Source: Colwellia psychrerythraea
GTDB lineage: Bacteria > Pseudomonadota > Gammaproteobacteria > Enterobacterales > Alteromonadaceae
Direction: 5' to 3'
DNA length: 64,000 nt
Assembly (NCBI RefSeq): GCF_000764185.1
Contig: NZ_JQEC01000044.1
Span: forward strand, 1 to 64,000
Shown piece by piece: positions 17,251 through 26,478 of this stretch. Under the pieces are notes generated by a model. That model was not told the DNA's origin and searched no databases. It saw nothing but the letters and a program-made list of their open reading frames with translations. Each line of letters opens with the position of its first letter. The stretch's first letter is position 1. The position numbers and the translations under genes were made by a program.

Positions 17251-18258
17251 TTAGTTAGCCGCTAAAATTTTATCCATAACCCAACTAGTATGTAGCGCTG
17301 AAGCTCCACTTGACGGGTGTTGCTTATTATTTACTATGTGTTGATAAATATTGCCAACATGATGTAATTGAATATTCTCTGGATTTTCAATATCAAACAC
17401 TTCACAGTTACCCCCTTGAGTGAGAATAACGGGAGTTTCATCAAATACTGAAAAATCTAACTGCCCTTCGCTACCTATTATGGTAACTTTATCTTGCCTT
17501 GCTGATGCGCCAAAGTTCCAACTACCCACGCCAGTGACGCCATTTTCATGCTGCCAACAAGCGCTAACTGCATCAAAGGCTGAATATAAACCTTGCTGAT
17601 TGCTAGCTACACCAGCTACCTGGGTATAATCACCCAATATAAAAGCAAACAAATCTAAGCCATGGCTGGCTAAGTCATCAAAGTAACCGCCTGGAGCTAC
17701 ATTTTTATCTGTGCGCCAGTTATACTGCCCCGATAAATCCATGTTATTGGCCGGTTTAGTTAACTGCCAACTAATATGTCGAACCTGCCCTATTGCACCA
17801 TTTTCTAGTAAGCTTTTAACTTTATTAAATCGTGGTAAAGATCGGCGATAATAAGCGACAAACAATGGCACGTTAGCTTCTTTAAAGGCTTGTTCAATAG
17901 CGATGCTATCTTGATAACATGGCGCTAAGGGTTTTTCGATACAACAAGGCTTACCTGCTTTTGCAACCAATAGCGCATAGTGTTTATGGCTATCTGGTGG
18001 CGTTGCGATATATATTGCATCAACGTTATCATCATTTATAAGCTCCACAGCATTATTACTATACTTGGCGACCTTATGCCGCTGCGCATAGTCTTTAGCG
18101 AGGGTTAAATCTCTACGCATTACAGCTGCTAGTTCAAAACCGGTAGTTTTTTGATAGGCTGGTCCACTTTTAATTTCAGTCACAGCACCACAACCAATAA
18201 TGCCCCAACGAATGTTCTTATTTTTATCTATCATATTTTCTCGTTCATCGTTGATCAT
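17251..18258 (-). CDS. Gfo/Idh/MocA-family NAD(P)-dependent oxidoreductase
   Basis: A 335-residue dehydrogenase with an N-terminal Rossmann fold (GIIGCGAVTE), the family signature EKPLA in CCIEKPLAPCY that contributes the active-site lysine, and the second-domain segments GGYFDDLASHGLDLF and ITIIGSEGQLDF-like strands. Family members oxidise or reduce sugars, inositols or related polyols; the substrate cannot be read. The start could be the ATG at 18258 or the one at 18234, and both have weak ribosome binding sites. The neighbouring GH16 gene on the same strand hints at carbohydrate metabolism, but this is only suggestive. Confidence 0.87.
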   Translation of the reverse strand: MINDERENMIDKNKNIRWGIIGCGAVTEIKSGPAYQKTTGFELAAVMRRDLTLAKDYAQRHKVAKYSNNAVELINDDNVDAIYIATPPDSHKHYALLVAKAGKPCCIEKPLAPCYQDSIAIEQAFKEANVPLFVAYYRRSLPRFNKVKSLLENGAIGQVRHISWQLTKPANNMDLSGQYNWRTDKNVAPGGYFDDLASHGLDLFAFILGDYTQVAGVASNQQGLYSAFDAVSACWQHENGVTGVGSWNFGASARQDKVTIIGSEGQLDFSVFDETPVILTQGGNCEVFDIENPENIQLHHVGNIYQHIVNNKQHPSSGASALHTSWVMDKILAAN

Positions 18259-18337
18259 TCAGAGCCTAAAGCGATTAAGTCATAACTTACTTAGTAGCTA
18301 AGCCATGACTTTTTGTCATTATACCTACATCGAGTTA

Positions 18338-19273
18338 TTACAAACCACAATAGCTATCTAGTTTAGGTAGCCAATGAGGTACAGTATCTTGTTGTTTTAT
18401 TTTTTGAGTACGTAACGTTACCACTTCTTTTAGTACTTCATTATGGGATAAATTTTTATCCGCGTTAAAGTACACCCAATCTACCTCTTGATGATATTGG
18501 CGCATTTGGCTACTTTCAACAATTTGCTCTGGGATAAACCATAAATTAAAATTTAACGACATAGCTACTTCCGGATAAACTTCACCACCATGAGTCGAAA
18601 ACAAATGCCCATTTATATAATATTTTATCTCACTATCAAAAACCTGCAGTACCACAGTATTCCAACCCTGCAAACTTTTAACGTAACTATCAAAGGCATT
18701 TATTTTAGTCCAAGGCTCAAGCTGAAATGTTTCCCATGAAGTTGAAAACAATACATTTTCTTTTTCACCCCAACCGCCATTGGCAAGGTATTCAAAATCC
18801 ATTTCGCTATAATTTTTATCCATTGGTGCTTCTAGTGGACTGATAGTATAGAAGGTTTCAACAATACCATCACCATCAGGACCAAAATCAGGTTGGTCGT
18901 TAAAATATACTCGTGCTGCATAGGTGCCTTCGAGGTATTTACGTTGATGGCATATTTGTGTATGACGGGTATTTTCTGGGCTACCATCTGTTTTGGAGGT
19001 TAAACGCATCACAGTATTGTTGCCATCTTCTTGGTCTGGATGGAAGCTAATTCCTTCAGACCACCAAGTGGCATTTTTGATACCCGGATGACCTACCTGT
19101 GTTCTAGGCACCCAACCATTTTTTTGTGCCTCAGATAGAGTTTTATAGCTAAAATCATCGAACATTATTTTGCTATTCGCACCTGTGATTTCAGGATTGG
19201 CTTGAGTAGTTGAACTGGCGATTAAAACGATAGTGCCAATAAATAAATGGCTTAGTACTGTAGAGGACATCAT
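18338..19273 (-). CDS. secreted GH16-family glycoside hydrolase
   Basis: Predicted periplasmic or secreted beta-glucanase-fold enzyme. The signal peptide covers residues 1-25 (cleavage near TQA). The GH16 catalytic motif is clear as E157-M-D159-F-E161, with the nucleophile and acid/base at the two glutamates. Other family features are RKYLEGTYAARVYF before it and WNTVVLQVFDSEIKYYINGHLF after it. It is a single-domain enzyme without a carbohydrate-binding module. The exact polysaccharide (laminarin, agar, carrageenan or other) cannot be decided. It starts at a double ATG after TAGGAA. A small inverted repeat at 19320-19336 lies in its promoter region. Confidence 0.83.
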   Translation of the reverse strand: MMSSTVLSHLFIGTIVLIASSTTQANPEITGANSKIMFDDFSYKTLSEAQKNGWVPRTQVGHPGIKNATWWSEGISFHPDQEDGNNTVMRLTSKTDGSPENTRHTQICHQRKYLEGTYAARVYFNDQPDFGPDGDGIVETFYTISPLEAPMDKNYSEMDFEYLANGGWGEKENVLFSTSWETFQLEPWTKINAFDSYVKSLQGWNTVVLQVFDSEIKYYINGHLFSTHGGEVYPEVAMSLNFNLWFIPEQIVESSQMRQYHQEVDWVYFNADKNLSHNEVLKEVVTLRTQKIKQQDTVPHWLPKLDSYCGL

Positions 19274-19319
19274 TAATATTTAATTCCTACCTAGATAAAG
19301 GTTGTTATAGTGAGCAGTT

Positions 19320-19336
19320 ATTGTTGTAGCAACAAT
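19320..19336. promoter_or_regulatory. inverted repeat upstream of the GH16 gene
   Basis: ATTGTTG-tag-CAACAAT, perfect 7-bp arms, about 47 bp before the GH16 start codon. It could be an operator, but no regulator can be named. Confidence 0.3.
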
Positions 19337-19408
19337 GAAACACCTAGGAAGTAATTTTGCTAATTAAATAATATTAAAGATAGGGTTTTGACTGGTTAAA
19401 TTTTATTA

Positions 19409-19437
19409 AAGCCTGTATAAATGGTACTCACAGGCTT
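19409..19437 (-). terminator. terminator after ppnP
   Basis: An 8-bp stem AAGCCTGT / ACAGGCTT with a 13-base loop. On the minus strand it is followed by the T-rich TTAATAAAATTT. It lies 19 bp beyond the ppnP stop. Confidence 0.6.
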
Positions 19438-19455
19438 GTGCTAGTAATTATTGCT

Positions 19456-19770
19456 TTAACTTATATAGGTACAACAATAATCAATGATGGTTTTAGCTTT
19501 TATTTCAAAGGAACTGTCGCCATCTACGTTGAACGATTGTCCGCCGCTAATTTTTTGCCACTCGTTGGAACCGCTAAGTAAAATTTCACATTCACCGGCA
19601 GTAATTTCCATTAACTCTTTTTCGTTAGTAGCAAACTTATAGTCGCCTGGCATCATAATACCTAAAGTTTTAAAGCTGCCATCTTTGAACGTTATTGTGC
19701 GGCTGGTAACTTTACCGTCAAAATATACATTAGCAGCTCTACCGATAGTTACTTCTTTAAAGTCAGGCAT
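19456..19770 (-). CDS. ppnP: pyrimidine/purine nucleoside phosphorylase
   Basis: A small cupin-fold enzyme (104 residues; E. coli PpnP/YaiE is 94) that phosphorolyses a range of nucleosides to the base plus ribose 1-phosphate. Visible family features are NVYFDGKVTSRTITF, LGIMMPGDYKF, the ITAGECEILL strand and the QSFNVDGDSSFEI cupin turn. AAAGGA sits eight bases before the ATG. It has its own terminator at 19409-19437, and a perfect 16-bp palindrome lies 40 bp upstream of the start. Confidence 0.9.
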   Translation of the reverse strand: MPDFKEVTIGRAANVYFDGKVTSRTITFKDGSFKTLGIMMPGDYKFATNEKELMEITAGECEILLSGSNEWQKISGGQSFNVDGDSSFEIKAKTIIDYCCTYIS

Positions 19771-19809
19771 GGGTTATTTCCTTTTAAAATTTTATTAGTA
19801 ATTTGTTTT

Positions 19810-19825
19810 GTCTAAATATTTAGAC
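19810..19825. promoter_or_regulatory. perfect 16-bp palindrome upstream of ppnP
   Basis: GTCTAAATATTTAGAC, perfectly self-complementary, centred about 48 bp before the ppnP ATG and just beyond the ilvC terminator. The position fits an operator for ppnP, but no binding protein can be named. Confidence 0.4.
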
Positions 19826-19827
19826 AT

Positions 19828-19862
19828 AAAAAAACGGCATCGAACTAAACTCAAATGCCGCT
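19828..19862 (-). terminator. rho-independent terminator of ilvC
   Basis: Reading the minus strand: CGGCAT stem, 14-base loop, ATGCCG, then a run of seven T residues. It lies 34 bp beyond the ilvC stop. Confidence 0.85.
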
Positions 19863-19895
19863 TTACTTAACCTTCTCTACTTCAAGAGGTAAGTC

Positions 19896-21377
19896 TTATT
19901 TTGCACTAGCAATTTTTTGCATATCGGTCATATAACCGCGAAGCTCTTTACCGATAACTTCAACGCCATGGCTACGAATAGCTTCATTCACTTCAATTAA
20001 ACGCGCATTATCAACATTGTTTGAGCTATCTTTTAGGCCTTCACCTAATTGCTCTAAAGTTAACTTAGCTGTGTATTCTTCAAGAAGAGGTACTGCTGCG
20101 TGAGTAAATAAGTAGTTACCATATTCAGCAGTATCTGAAATTACTACGTTCATTTCGTATAACTTGTTACGTGCAATACAGTTAGCAATCAATGGCGTTT
20201 CATGAAGTGACTCATAATAAGCTGATTCTTCAATGATGCCAGCAGCAACCATAGCTTCAAACGCAAGTTCAACACCGGCCTTGATCATGGCAATAACAAA
20301 AATGCCTTTGTCGTAATATTCTTGCTCGGTAATTTCTGTTTCACAATCTGCTGCTAATTCAAATGACGTTTCGGCTGTTTCTGCGCGCCACGTTAATAAG
20401 TTAATGTCATCATTTGCCCAATCAGCCATCATAGTTTCAGAGAAACGACCTTCAATGATGTCATCCATATGTTTTTCGAATAAAGGACGTAAAATAACTT
20501 TAAGCTCTTCAGACATATCAAATGCTTTGATTTTTGCAGGGTTTGATAAACGGTCCATCATGTTAGTGATGCCGCCATGTTTAAGACCTTCAGTAGTAGT
20601 CTCTAAACCGTATTGTAATAATTTACGAGCGTAAGCTGCGTCCATACCTTGAGCGAGTAATTGCTTGTGACCTAAAACCGCAGCCGTTTGTAACATACCA
20701 CAAAGAATTGTTTGCTCACCCATTAAGTCAGACTTAACTTCAGCAATGAATGACGATTGTAAAACACCCGCTCTATCACCACCCGTTGCACTCGCGTAAG
20801 CTTTAGCAATTGCTAAACCATTACCTTGAGGATCATTTTCTGGATGAACTGCGATAAGTGTTGGTACACCAAAACCACGTTTGTATTCTTCACGTACTTC
20901 AGTACCTGGACACTTAGGTGCAACCATAACAACCGTGATATCAGGACGAACTTGCATACCTTCTTCAACGATATTGAAACCATGTGAATAAGAAAGCGTA
21001 GCGCCTTGCTTCATCAACGGCATTACCGCAGAAACAGCAGAAGTATGCTGTTTATCAGGTGTTAAGTTTAATACTAGGTCAGCTTGTGGAATTAATTCCG
21101 CGTAGTTACCTACTGTGAAACCATTTTCTGTAGCCCACTGCCAAGATTGACGTTTTTCGCTAATAGCTCCATCACGTAAGGCGTAAGAAATATTTAAACC
21201 AGAATCACGCATGTTTAAACCTTGGTTCAAACCTTGAGCACCACAACCAACAATAACAATGTTCCAGTCTTTGATGAAGTTACAGCCATCGCTGAACTCT
21301 TCACGCTTCATAAAACGACATTGACCTAATTGGCCTAATTTTTCACGTAAGCTAAGGGTATTAAAATAATTGCTCAT
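19896..21377 (-). CDS. ilvC: ketol-acid reductoisomerase (class II)
   Basis: NADPH-dependent isomeroreduction of acetolactate and acetohydroxybutyrate, the second common step of valine and isoleucine synthesis. The N-terminal Rossmann motif is [18 protein letters not shown], followed by the KARI catalytic domain ([36 protein letters not shown]). The 493-residue length is that of class II enzymes (E. coli 491), which carry a duplicated C-terminal domain. AGAGGAA precedes the ATG. The gene diverges from ilvY, and a LysR-type box in the intergenic region makes IlvY control very likely. Confidence 0.97.
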   Translation of the reverse strand: MSNYFNTLSLREKLGQLGQCRFMKREEFSDGCNFIKDWNIVIVGCGAQGLNQGLNMRDSGLNISYALRDGAISEKRQSWQWATENGFTVGNYAELIPQADLVLNLTPDKQHTSAVSAVMPLMKQGATLSYSHGFNIVEEGMQVRPDITVVMVAPKCPGTEVREEYKRGFGVPTLIAVHPENDPQGNGLAIAKAYASATGGDRAGVLQSSFIAEVKSDLMGEQTILCGMLQTAAVLGHKQLLAQGMDAAYARKLLQYGLETTTEGLKHGGITNMMDRLSNPAKIKAFDMSEELKVILRPLFEKHMDDIIEGRFSETMMADWANDDINLLTWRAETAETSFELAADCETEITEQEYYDKGIFVIAMIKAGVELAFEAMVAAGIIEESAYYESLHETPLIANCIARNKLYEMNVVISDTAEYGNYLFTHAAVPLLEEYTAKLTLEQLGEGLKDSSNNVDNARLIEVNEAIRSHGVEVIGKELRGYMTDMQKIASAK

Positions 21378-21506
21378 GTTGGTTCCTCTGAATTTGGTTC
21401 TAAATATTAGTTAATAATCGAGTCGTTTTACTGACGACTTTTATTACAATGAAGACATACTACCCTAGCCTAACCGTTGCAAAAAGTGATATATTCGCAT
21501 CACTAC

Positions 21507-21523
21507 GTTGCGTTTTTAGCAAC
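21507..21523. promoter_or_regulatory. probable IlvY operator in the ilvC-ilvY intergenic region
   Basis: Perfect inverted repeat GTTGC-gttttta-GCAAC containing the LysR-family T-N11-A pattern. A second half-site-like GTTGCAAAAAG lies about 30 bp towards ilvC. In E. coli, IlvY binds tandem operators between these two divergent genes, with acetolactate or acetohydroxybutyrate as inducer. Confidence 0.65.
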
Positions 21524-21551
21524 ACTGATATTGATTTAGGGGTGATAGGTT

Positions 21552-22430
21552 ATGGATCAAAAAGCATTATCGATGTTTGCGCATTTGAGCCAAAGTTTGC
21601 ATTTTGGTAAAACGGCACAAGCACATCACATCAGCCCATCGACCTTGAGCAGAGCGATCAAACGACTTGAAGAGGAAGTAGGCAGTGAGTTGCTACATCG
21701 TGACAATCGTACTGTAGTACTTACCGATGCAGGTAAAAAATTCAAAGTTTATGCGGAACAACAACTTGATCAGTGGCATAACTTCAGACAATCACTGGCG
21801 CATAAACAAGTAGAATTAACTGGGAAATTGCATATTTATTGCTCAGTTACCGCAGCGTACAGCCATTTACCGCCGCTACTGGAACGATTTCGTGCTCGTC
21901 ATCCTTTGGTAGAGATCATGTTAACCACGGGTGATGCCGCTGATGCCCTTGAGCAAGTACAAAATCAAGCCGTTGATTTTGCTATCGCTGCTGCCCCCGA
22001 GCAGCTACCGCGCAGTGTTTATTTCCATCACTTAGATACCATAGCCATGGCGGTGATTGCGCCAACAATGACCTGCAAAGTTCAGCAACAGCTCAGTGAA
22101 AAGGTACTGACTTGGTCAGAAATCCCAATAATTTTGCCAGAACACGGCGCCGCACGAAAACGATTTGAGCTCTGGTATCGTAAAAAGCAACAAGGTAAAC
22201 CGATGATTTACGCAACAGTTTCAGGACATGAAGCCTTAGTCAGTATGGTTGCCCTAGGCTGTGGTGTTGGCATAGTGCCGCAAGTGGTAGTAGACAATAG
22301 CCCAGTAAAAGACAGGGTCAGTAACCTCGCTAACATTGGTGAAATAGAGCCTTTCGAACTCGGCGTTTGTTGTTTGAATCAATCAAAAGCCCAGCCGCTA
22401 ATAAAAGCGTTTTTCAACTCAATTACTTAG
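21552..22430 (+). CDS. ilvY: LysR-family activator of ilvC
   Basis: A 292-residue LysR-type regulator with an N-terminal helix-turn-helix (HFGKTAQAHHISPSTLSRAIKRLEEEVG) and a periplasmic-binding-like effector domain. The sequence and the divergent position next to ilvC identify it as IlvY, which activates ilvC in the presence of the pathway's acetohydroxy acid substrates and represses itself. GGTGATAGG precedes the ATG. It converges on comM with only 32 bp between the stops. Confidence 0.93.
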   Translation: MDQKALSMFAHLSQSLHFGKTAQAHHISPSTLSRAIKRLEEEVGSELLHRDNRTVVLTDAGKKFKVYAEQQLDQWHNFRQSLAHKQVELTGKLHIYCSVTAAYSHLPPLLERFRARHPLVEIMLTTGDAADALEQVQNQAVDFAIAAAPEQLPRSVYFHHLDTIAMAVIAPTMTCKVQQQLSEKVLTWSEIPIILPEHGAARKRFELWYRKKQQGKPMIYATVSGHEALVSMVALGCGVGIVPQVVVDNSPVKDRVSNLANIGEIEPFELGVCCLNQSKAQPLIKAFFNSIT

Positions 22431-22462
22431 CTATCAATATCTTAGATGTTAGCTATATTGAG

Positions 22463-23986
22463 TTAAACGGCAATCGCGCTAGTTAAGTGACGCAACAGTC
22501 TGTCCATAGCTCGATATGATAACGCTTCAGTCAGATGCTTGTGGTGAATTTCGACTGATTGTTCCATATCGGCTAACGTACGGGCAATTTTTAATATTTT
22601 ATGGTGTGCTCGGGTTGATAAACCTAATTTTTCTACCGCCAGCTCTAAAAATTCATTGTCATCCGCAGTTAACCGGCAATATTGTTTCAATTCTCGACTA
22701 CTGATATGGGCATTAGCTTTACCTTGTCGTTGTAACTGAATTGCCCTACATGCTTGCACTCGCTGTTGTATCTGCGTACTTGCTTCATTTTTTTGACTGC
22801 TCTGTGCCCAAGTACCTCGAGGCAACCGTGCCACTTCAATTTGAATATCAATTCGGTCAAGAAACGGTCCAGATAGCCGATTCAAATATCTTAATACTTG
22901 CTCTGGCGTACTGCGTTTATCGTTATAAAATCCCGTTGGGCTAGGGTTCATCGCGGCAATCAGTTGAAAGCGCGCTGGAAAACACTGCTTGTGTAAAGCT
23001 CTGGAAATAGTAACCTCACCCGATTCCATCGGCTCACGTAATACGTCTAATACTTTTCGCTCAAACTCAGGCAATTCATCTAAAAACAGCACGCCATTGT
23101 GCGCTAAGGTAATTTCTCCAGGTTTTGGCTGACTGCCACCTCCAACTAACGCAGCTGACGAAGCCGTATGATGTGGAGCTCGAAACGGTCGGGTAAACCA
23201 TGATTTACGACTAATATCCTGATTACTAATCGATTGAATGGCAGCAACTTGCAAAGCTTCTTCTTCCGTCATTGGCGGTAAAATTCCCGCCAAGCGACTC
23301 GCTAACATGGTTTTTCCTGTGCCCGGTGGACCGATAAACAATAAATTATGGCCACCACTGGCGGCAATTTCTAAGGCACGCTTTGCTAAGGGTTGACCCA
23401 TAACATCACTCATATCAAGCATTTGCTCAGTTAACTCTTCGGTAATTTCCGGCTCAATAACTAGAGGTAAAACTTGTTGACCGGCAAAGTGAGGGAATAG
23501 CTGGGTTAAATGGCTAATGCCATGAAGTTTAGCCTGTTTCACCCAACTAGCTTGCTCGGTATTTTGTTTAGGGATTATCAAGGTTCGCTGACTTTGACTG
23601 CATGCCATAGCCACGGGAATTTCACCTACAATAGCGCGTAGTTCGCCTGATAAGGCAAGTTCACCAGCAAATTCATATTGGGATAAATCCACTGGCGGTA
23701 GCTGTTCTGAGGCAGCAAGAATCCCGACAGCAATAGGCAAGTCAAAACGCCCGCCCTCTTTGGGTAAGTCCGCCGGTGCTAAGTTGATGGTTATTCGTTT
23801 AGCCGGAAATTCATAACCACAATTGATAATCGCACTGCGTACTCTATCTTTTGACTCTTTGACCGAGGCTTCTGGTAAACCAACAATATTGAATGCCGGT
23901 AGCCCATTGGCAAGGTGAACTTCTACGGAAACGAGGGGTGATTCAAGACCAATTCTAGCTCGACTGTATACACAAGAAAGTGACAT
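22463..23986 (-). CDS. comM: ComM/YifB-family Mg-chelatase-like AAA+ ATPase
   Basis: A hexameric DNA branch-migration helicase that in Vibrio and Haemophilus extends heteroduplex during natural transformation. The N-terminal domain (VYSRARIGLESPLVSVEVHL, FNIVGLPEASVKESKDRVR) has the Lon-like fold. The AAA+ core has Walker A GPPGTGKTM near residue 219 and Walker B-like LFLDELPEF. A C-terminal Mg-chelatase domain contains the ARTLADMEQSVEIHHKHLTEA segment. The length of 507 is typical. It stands between ilvY and the ilv leader, as in many gammaproteobacteria. Confidence 0.93.
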   Translation of the reverse strand: MSLSCVYSRARIGLESPLVSVEVHLANGLPAFNIVGLPEASVKESKDRVRSAIINCGYEFPAKRITINLAPADLPKEGGRFDLPIAVGILAASEQLPPVDLSQYEFAGELALSGELRAIVGEIPVAMACSQSQRTLIIPKQNTEQASWVKQAKLHGISHLTQLFPHFAGQQVLPLVIEPEITEELTEQMLDMSDVMGQPLAKRALEIAASGGHNLLFIGPPGTGKTMLASRLAGILPPMTEEEALQVAAIQSISNQDISRKSWFTRPFRAPHHTASSAALVGGGSQPKPGEITLAHNGVLFLDELPEFERKVLDVLREPMESGEVTISRALHKQCFPARFQLIAAMNPSPTGFYNDKRSTPEQVLRYLNRLSGPFLDRIDIQIEVARLPRGTWAQSSQKNEASTQIQQRVQACRAIQLQRQGKANAHISSRELKQYCRLTADDNEFLELAVEKLGLSTRAHHKILKIARTLADMEQSVEIHHKHLTEALSYRAMDRLLRHLTSAIAV

Positions 23987-24094
23987 AAAAATTCCATTTT
24001 ATTGATTCCTTTTTTCCAGTGTAGTTCAAATATGATGAGCACGCGTTTATTACCTATTTTCAATTACTGCACAAAAAAGCTATAACAAAAAAAC

Positions 24095-24124
24095 TTGCAC
24101 AAATGATTAGAGCTATGGTACTAA
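24095..24124 (+). promoter_or_regulatory. candidate ilv operon promoter
   Basis: TTGCAC, 18-bp spacer, TACTAA (followed by T). This would start transcription about 65-70 bases before the leader peptide ATG. It is the best sigma70-like pair in the 212-bp comM-ilvL gap, read by eye. Confidence 0.4.
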
Positions 24125-24198
24125 TTTAATAAGTAAGCGAGGCTGAGCATAAAAAATAAATATCAGTCAGCGCAAAATAAAACAGGCAAAGAGATAAA

Positions 24199-24273
24199 AT
24201 GCATAAACTTAACTCAATTATTATTAACCTTCTCGTCGTGGTGATTATTAGATCATCTCGAGGGTTTTGTTGA
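24199..24273 (+). CDS. ilvL: ilv operon leader peptide
   Basis: A 24-codon frame encoding MHKLNSIIINLLVVVIIRSSRGFC. Residues 7-17 are IIINLLVVVII, and in total there are 5 Ile, 3 Leu and 3 Val. This is the composition of the ilvGMEDA attenuator peptides of enterobacteria, where ribosome stalling at Ile, Val or Leu codons senses charged tRNA. It lies 167 bp before ilvG, immediately in front of mutually exclusive RNA structures. It is too short for routine gene calling. Confidence 0.9.
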   Translation: MHKLNSIIINLLVVVIIRSSRGFC

Positions 24274-24337
24274 GCTAACGAAAAAGCATTCCAACAAATT
24301 ACAAACCCTCGCTTCGCAAGAACCGAGGGTTTTCTTT
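24227..24337 (+). promoter_or_regulatory. transcription attenuator of ilvGMEDA
   Basis: Four elements can be read. (1) AACC-tt-CTCG at 24227-24236 inside the leader peptide. (2) CGAGGGTTT at 24259-24267, overlapping the peptide's last codons. (3) AAACCCTCG at 24303-24311. (4) CGAGGGTTTT at 24324-24333, running into a T-rich tract. Elements 3 and 4 form the terminator (8-bp stem). Elements 2 and 3 form an antiterminator with an identical pairing sequence. Elements 1 and 2 can sequester the antiterminator. Stalling at the Ile/Val/Leu codons would free element 2 and allow read-through into ilvG. Confidence 0.88.
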
Positions 24338-24439
24338 TAGCACTTTTTTACTAAACTTTATTAAGCTTTACATTGAATTTTTCATTAAATATAAAGCACT
24401 GAAAATATCGATATTAACAAGATAAAAATTGGAATCATC

Positions 24440-26104
24440 ATGACCGAGAGTAAAACGTTAACAGGCAGCTCATTATTATTTGAAGTGCTACAAGAACATG
24501 GCGTACAGCATGTTTTTGGCTATCCAGGTGGCGCCATAATGCCAATTTATGACGCTTTATACGACAGTGACGTTAAACATTTTCTGTGCCGACATGAGCA
24601 AGGAGCAGCATTTTCCGCTGTTGGTTATGCTCGTGCTGCTGGTACCGTTGGGGTTTGTTTCGCTACCTCGGGACCTGGCGCAACAAACTTGATTACCGGT
24701 CTTGCCGATGCACTAGCTGATTCAATTCCGGTTGTTGCCATCACCGGACAAGTACCAACAGCCGCAATGGGTAGTGATGCCTTCCAAGAGATTGATATTT
24801 TTGGTTTGTCACTGGCTTGTACTAAGCATTCTTTCCAAGTAACTGATATTAACGAGCTTGAAAAAGTATTACATCAAGCTTTTGAAATTGCACTAGAAGG
24901 TCGCCATGGGCCGGTACTTGTTGATATTCCAAAAGATATACAGCTAGCTGCAGTTACCCAACGTTTAGATAAACTTTCTCACTTAAAAAACAAGGTGAAG
25001 TTACCCCTTGCAGATATCAGTAAAGCGCTTGATTTATTAACTCATGCCAAGCAACCTATTTTGTATGTAGGTGGTGGTGTTGGTATGGCAAATGCGGTAG
25101 AAGAAGTACGAGATTTTGCCGAAAAAACAGGTATGCCTAGTGTTTCAACATTGAAGGGCCTAGGGGCAATTAATCCGGACAATGAAAACTACCTTGGTAT
25201 GTTAGGTATGCACGGTACAAAAACAGCCAATATTGCTGTTCAGCAATGTGATTTATTGGTGGTAGTTGGCGCTCGTTTTGATGACCGAGTGACTGGCAAA
25301 CTGGATGAATTTGCGCCGAATGCCAAAGTAATTCATTTTGATATTGATACTGCCGAAATTAATAAACGACGCGCAGTTGATGCGGCTATTTTAGGTGATT
25401 TAAAGGGTAATTTACCCTTACTGACAACTGATTTAAAGATATCAGATTGGCAACAAAAATTACAACAAATGAGCACTGATTTTGCTTGGCGATATGATCA
25501 CCCAGGCGAAAACATTTTTGCTCCTGCGGTATTAAAAACCGTTAGCGATTTGATGCCAAGCAATACTTGTATCACTACAGATGTTGGTCAACATCAAATG
25601 TGGGCTGCACAGCATATGAGCTTTGATGACCCAAGTAACTTTTTAACCAGTGGTGGTATGGGGACTATGGGCTTTGGTTTGCCCGCGGCTATTGGTGCAC
25701 AAATTTCACGTCCTCATGATACCGTTATTGCGGTATCAGGTGATGGTTCAATCATGATGAATGTTCAAGAATTGGCTACCATTAAACGTTACCAAATTCC
25801 GGTAAAAGTTGTGCTAATTGATAACGCGAAACTAGGTATGGTTCGTCAATGGCAAGACCTATTTTTTGATGGCCGATTAAGCGAAACTGACCTGTCAGAT
25901 AACCCTGACTTTGTCATGTTAGCAACAGCATTTGAGATAAAAGCCAAGCTAATCACTAAAAAAAGTGAAGTAGACGCTGCCGTTAAAGAAATGTTAGACC
26001 ATGATGGTCCTTACTTATTACAAGTAAAAATAGATTCAGCTGAAAATGTTTGGCCGTTAGTGCCACCTAACACTGCAAACGATAAAATGATGGAGGGTGT
26101 ATAA
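24440..26104 (+). CDS. ilvG: acetolactate synthase II, catalytic subunit
   Basis: ThDP-dependent synthesis of acetolactate or acetohydroxybutyrate from pyruvate (with 2-oxobutyrate), the first common step. It has the N-terminal ThDP-activating glutamate in [11 protein letters not shown], the central FAD-binding region and the ThDP motif [15 protein letters not shown]. The 554 residues compare with 548 for intact enterobacterial IlvG. The frame is uninterrupted, unlike the frameshifted copy in E. coli K-12. It is the first structural gene after the attenuator, and ilvM starts two bases beyond its stop codon. Confidence 0.95.
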   Translation: MTESKTLTGSSLLFEVLQEHGVQHVFGYPGGAIMPIYDALYDSDVKHFLCRHEQGAAFSAVGYARAAGTVGVCFATSGPGATNLITGLADALADSIPVVAITGQVPTAAMGSDAFQEIDIFGLSLACTKHSFQVTDINELEKVLHQAFEIALEGRHGPVLVDIPKDIQLAAVTQRLDKLSHLKNKVKLPLADISKALDLLTHAKQPILYVGGGVGMANAVEEVRDFAEKTGMPSVSTLKGLGAINPDNENYLGMLGMHGTKTANIAVQQCDLLVVVGARFDDRVTGKLDEFAPNAKVIHFDIDTAEINKRRAVDAAILGDLKGNLPLLTTDLKISDWQQKLQQMSTDFAWRYDHPGENIFAPAVLKTVSDLMPSNTCITTDVGQHQMWAAQHMSFDDPSNFLTSGGMGTMGFGLPAAIGAQISRPHDTVIAVSGDGSIMMNVQELATIKRYQIPVKVVLIDNAKLGMVRQWQDLFFDGRLSETDLSDNPDFVMLATAFEIKAKLITKKSEVDAAVKEMLDHDGPYLLQVKIDSAENVWPLVPPNTANDKMMEGV

Positions 26105-26105
26105 G

Positions 26106-26384
26106 ATGAATGCTATTACGCTAAATAAGTATCAATTAATCATTATGGCTGATGATAAACAAGTAGTGCTAGAGCGAATTTTACAAGTAACACGTTATCG
26201 CGGCTTCCTTATTAACGGTATGAATGCTGAAGTGAATACCGGTAATAACATCGCTACTATTACCATGACTGTCAGTAGTGAACGTCCTATTTCTTTACTT
26301 GTCGATCAAATTAACAAATTAATCGATATCAAAGGTGTTGAAGTAGACAATAGTTCAGCGACAAATCAACAACACAGTGCTTAG
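26106..26384 (+). CDS. ilvM: acetolactate synthase II, regulatory (ACT) subunit
   Basis: Small ACT-domain subunit that activates and stabilises IlvG. The 92 residues include YQLIIMADDKQVVLERIL and NIATITMTVSSERPI, the beta-alpha-beta pattern of ACT domains. The start is taken as the ATG at 26106, nine bases after GGAGG. The earlier in-frame GTG at 26097 directly abuts that ribosome binding site and is unlikely. The gene order ilvG-ilvM is as in E. coli. The IlvM-type subunits generally confer little valine sensitivity; this is family knowledge. Confidence 0.92.
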   Translation: MNAITLNKYQLIIMADDKQVVLERILQVTRYRGFLINGMNAEVNTGNNIATITMTVSSERPISLLVDQINKLIDIKGVEVDNSSATNQQHSA

Positions 26385-26478
26385 ATAAGACTAATTTATA
26401 TAACATAGTTCCTGTTATTTCATTTTAGTATATGTATTGAAATGAATTTAAATAAACCTAACAAAGTTTGGAAAAGTA

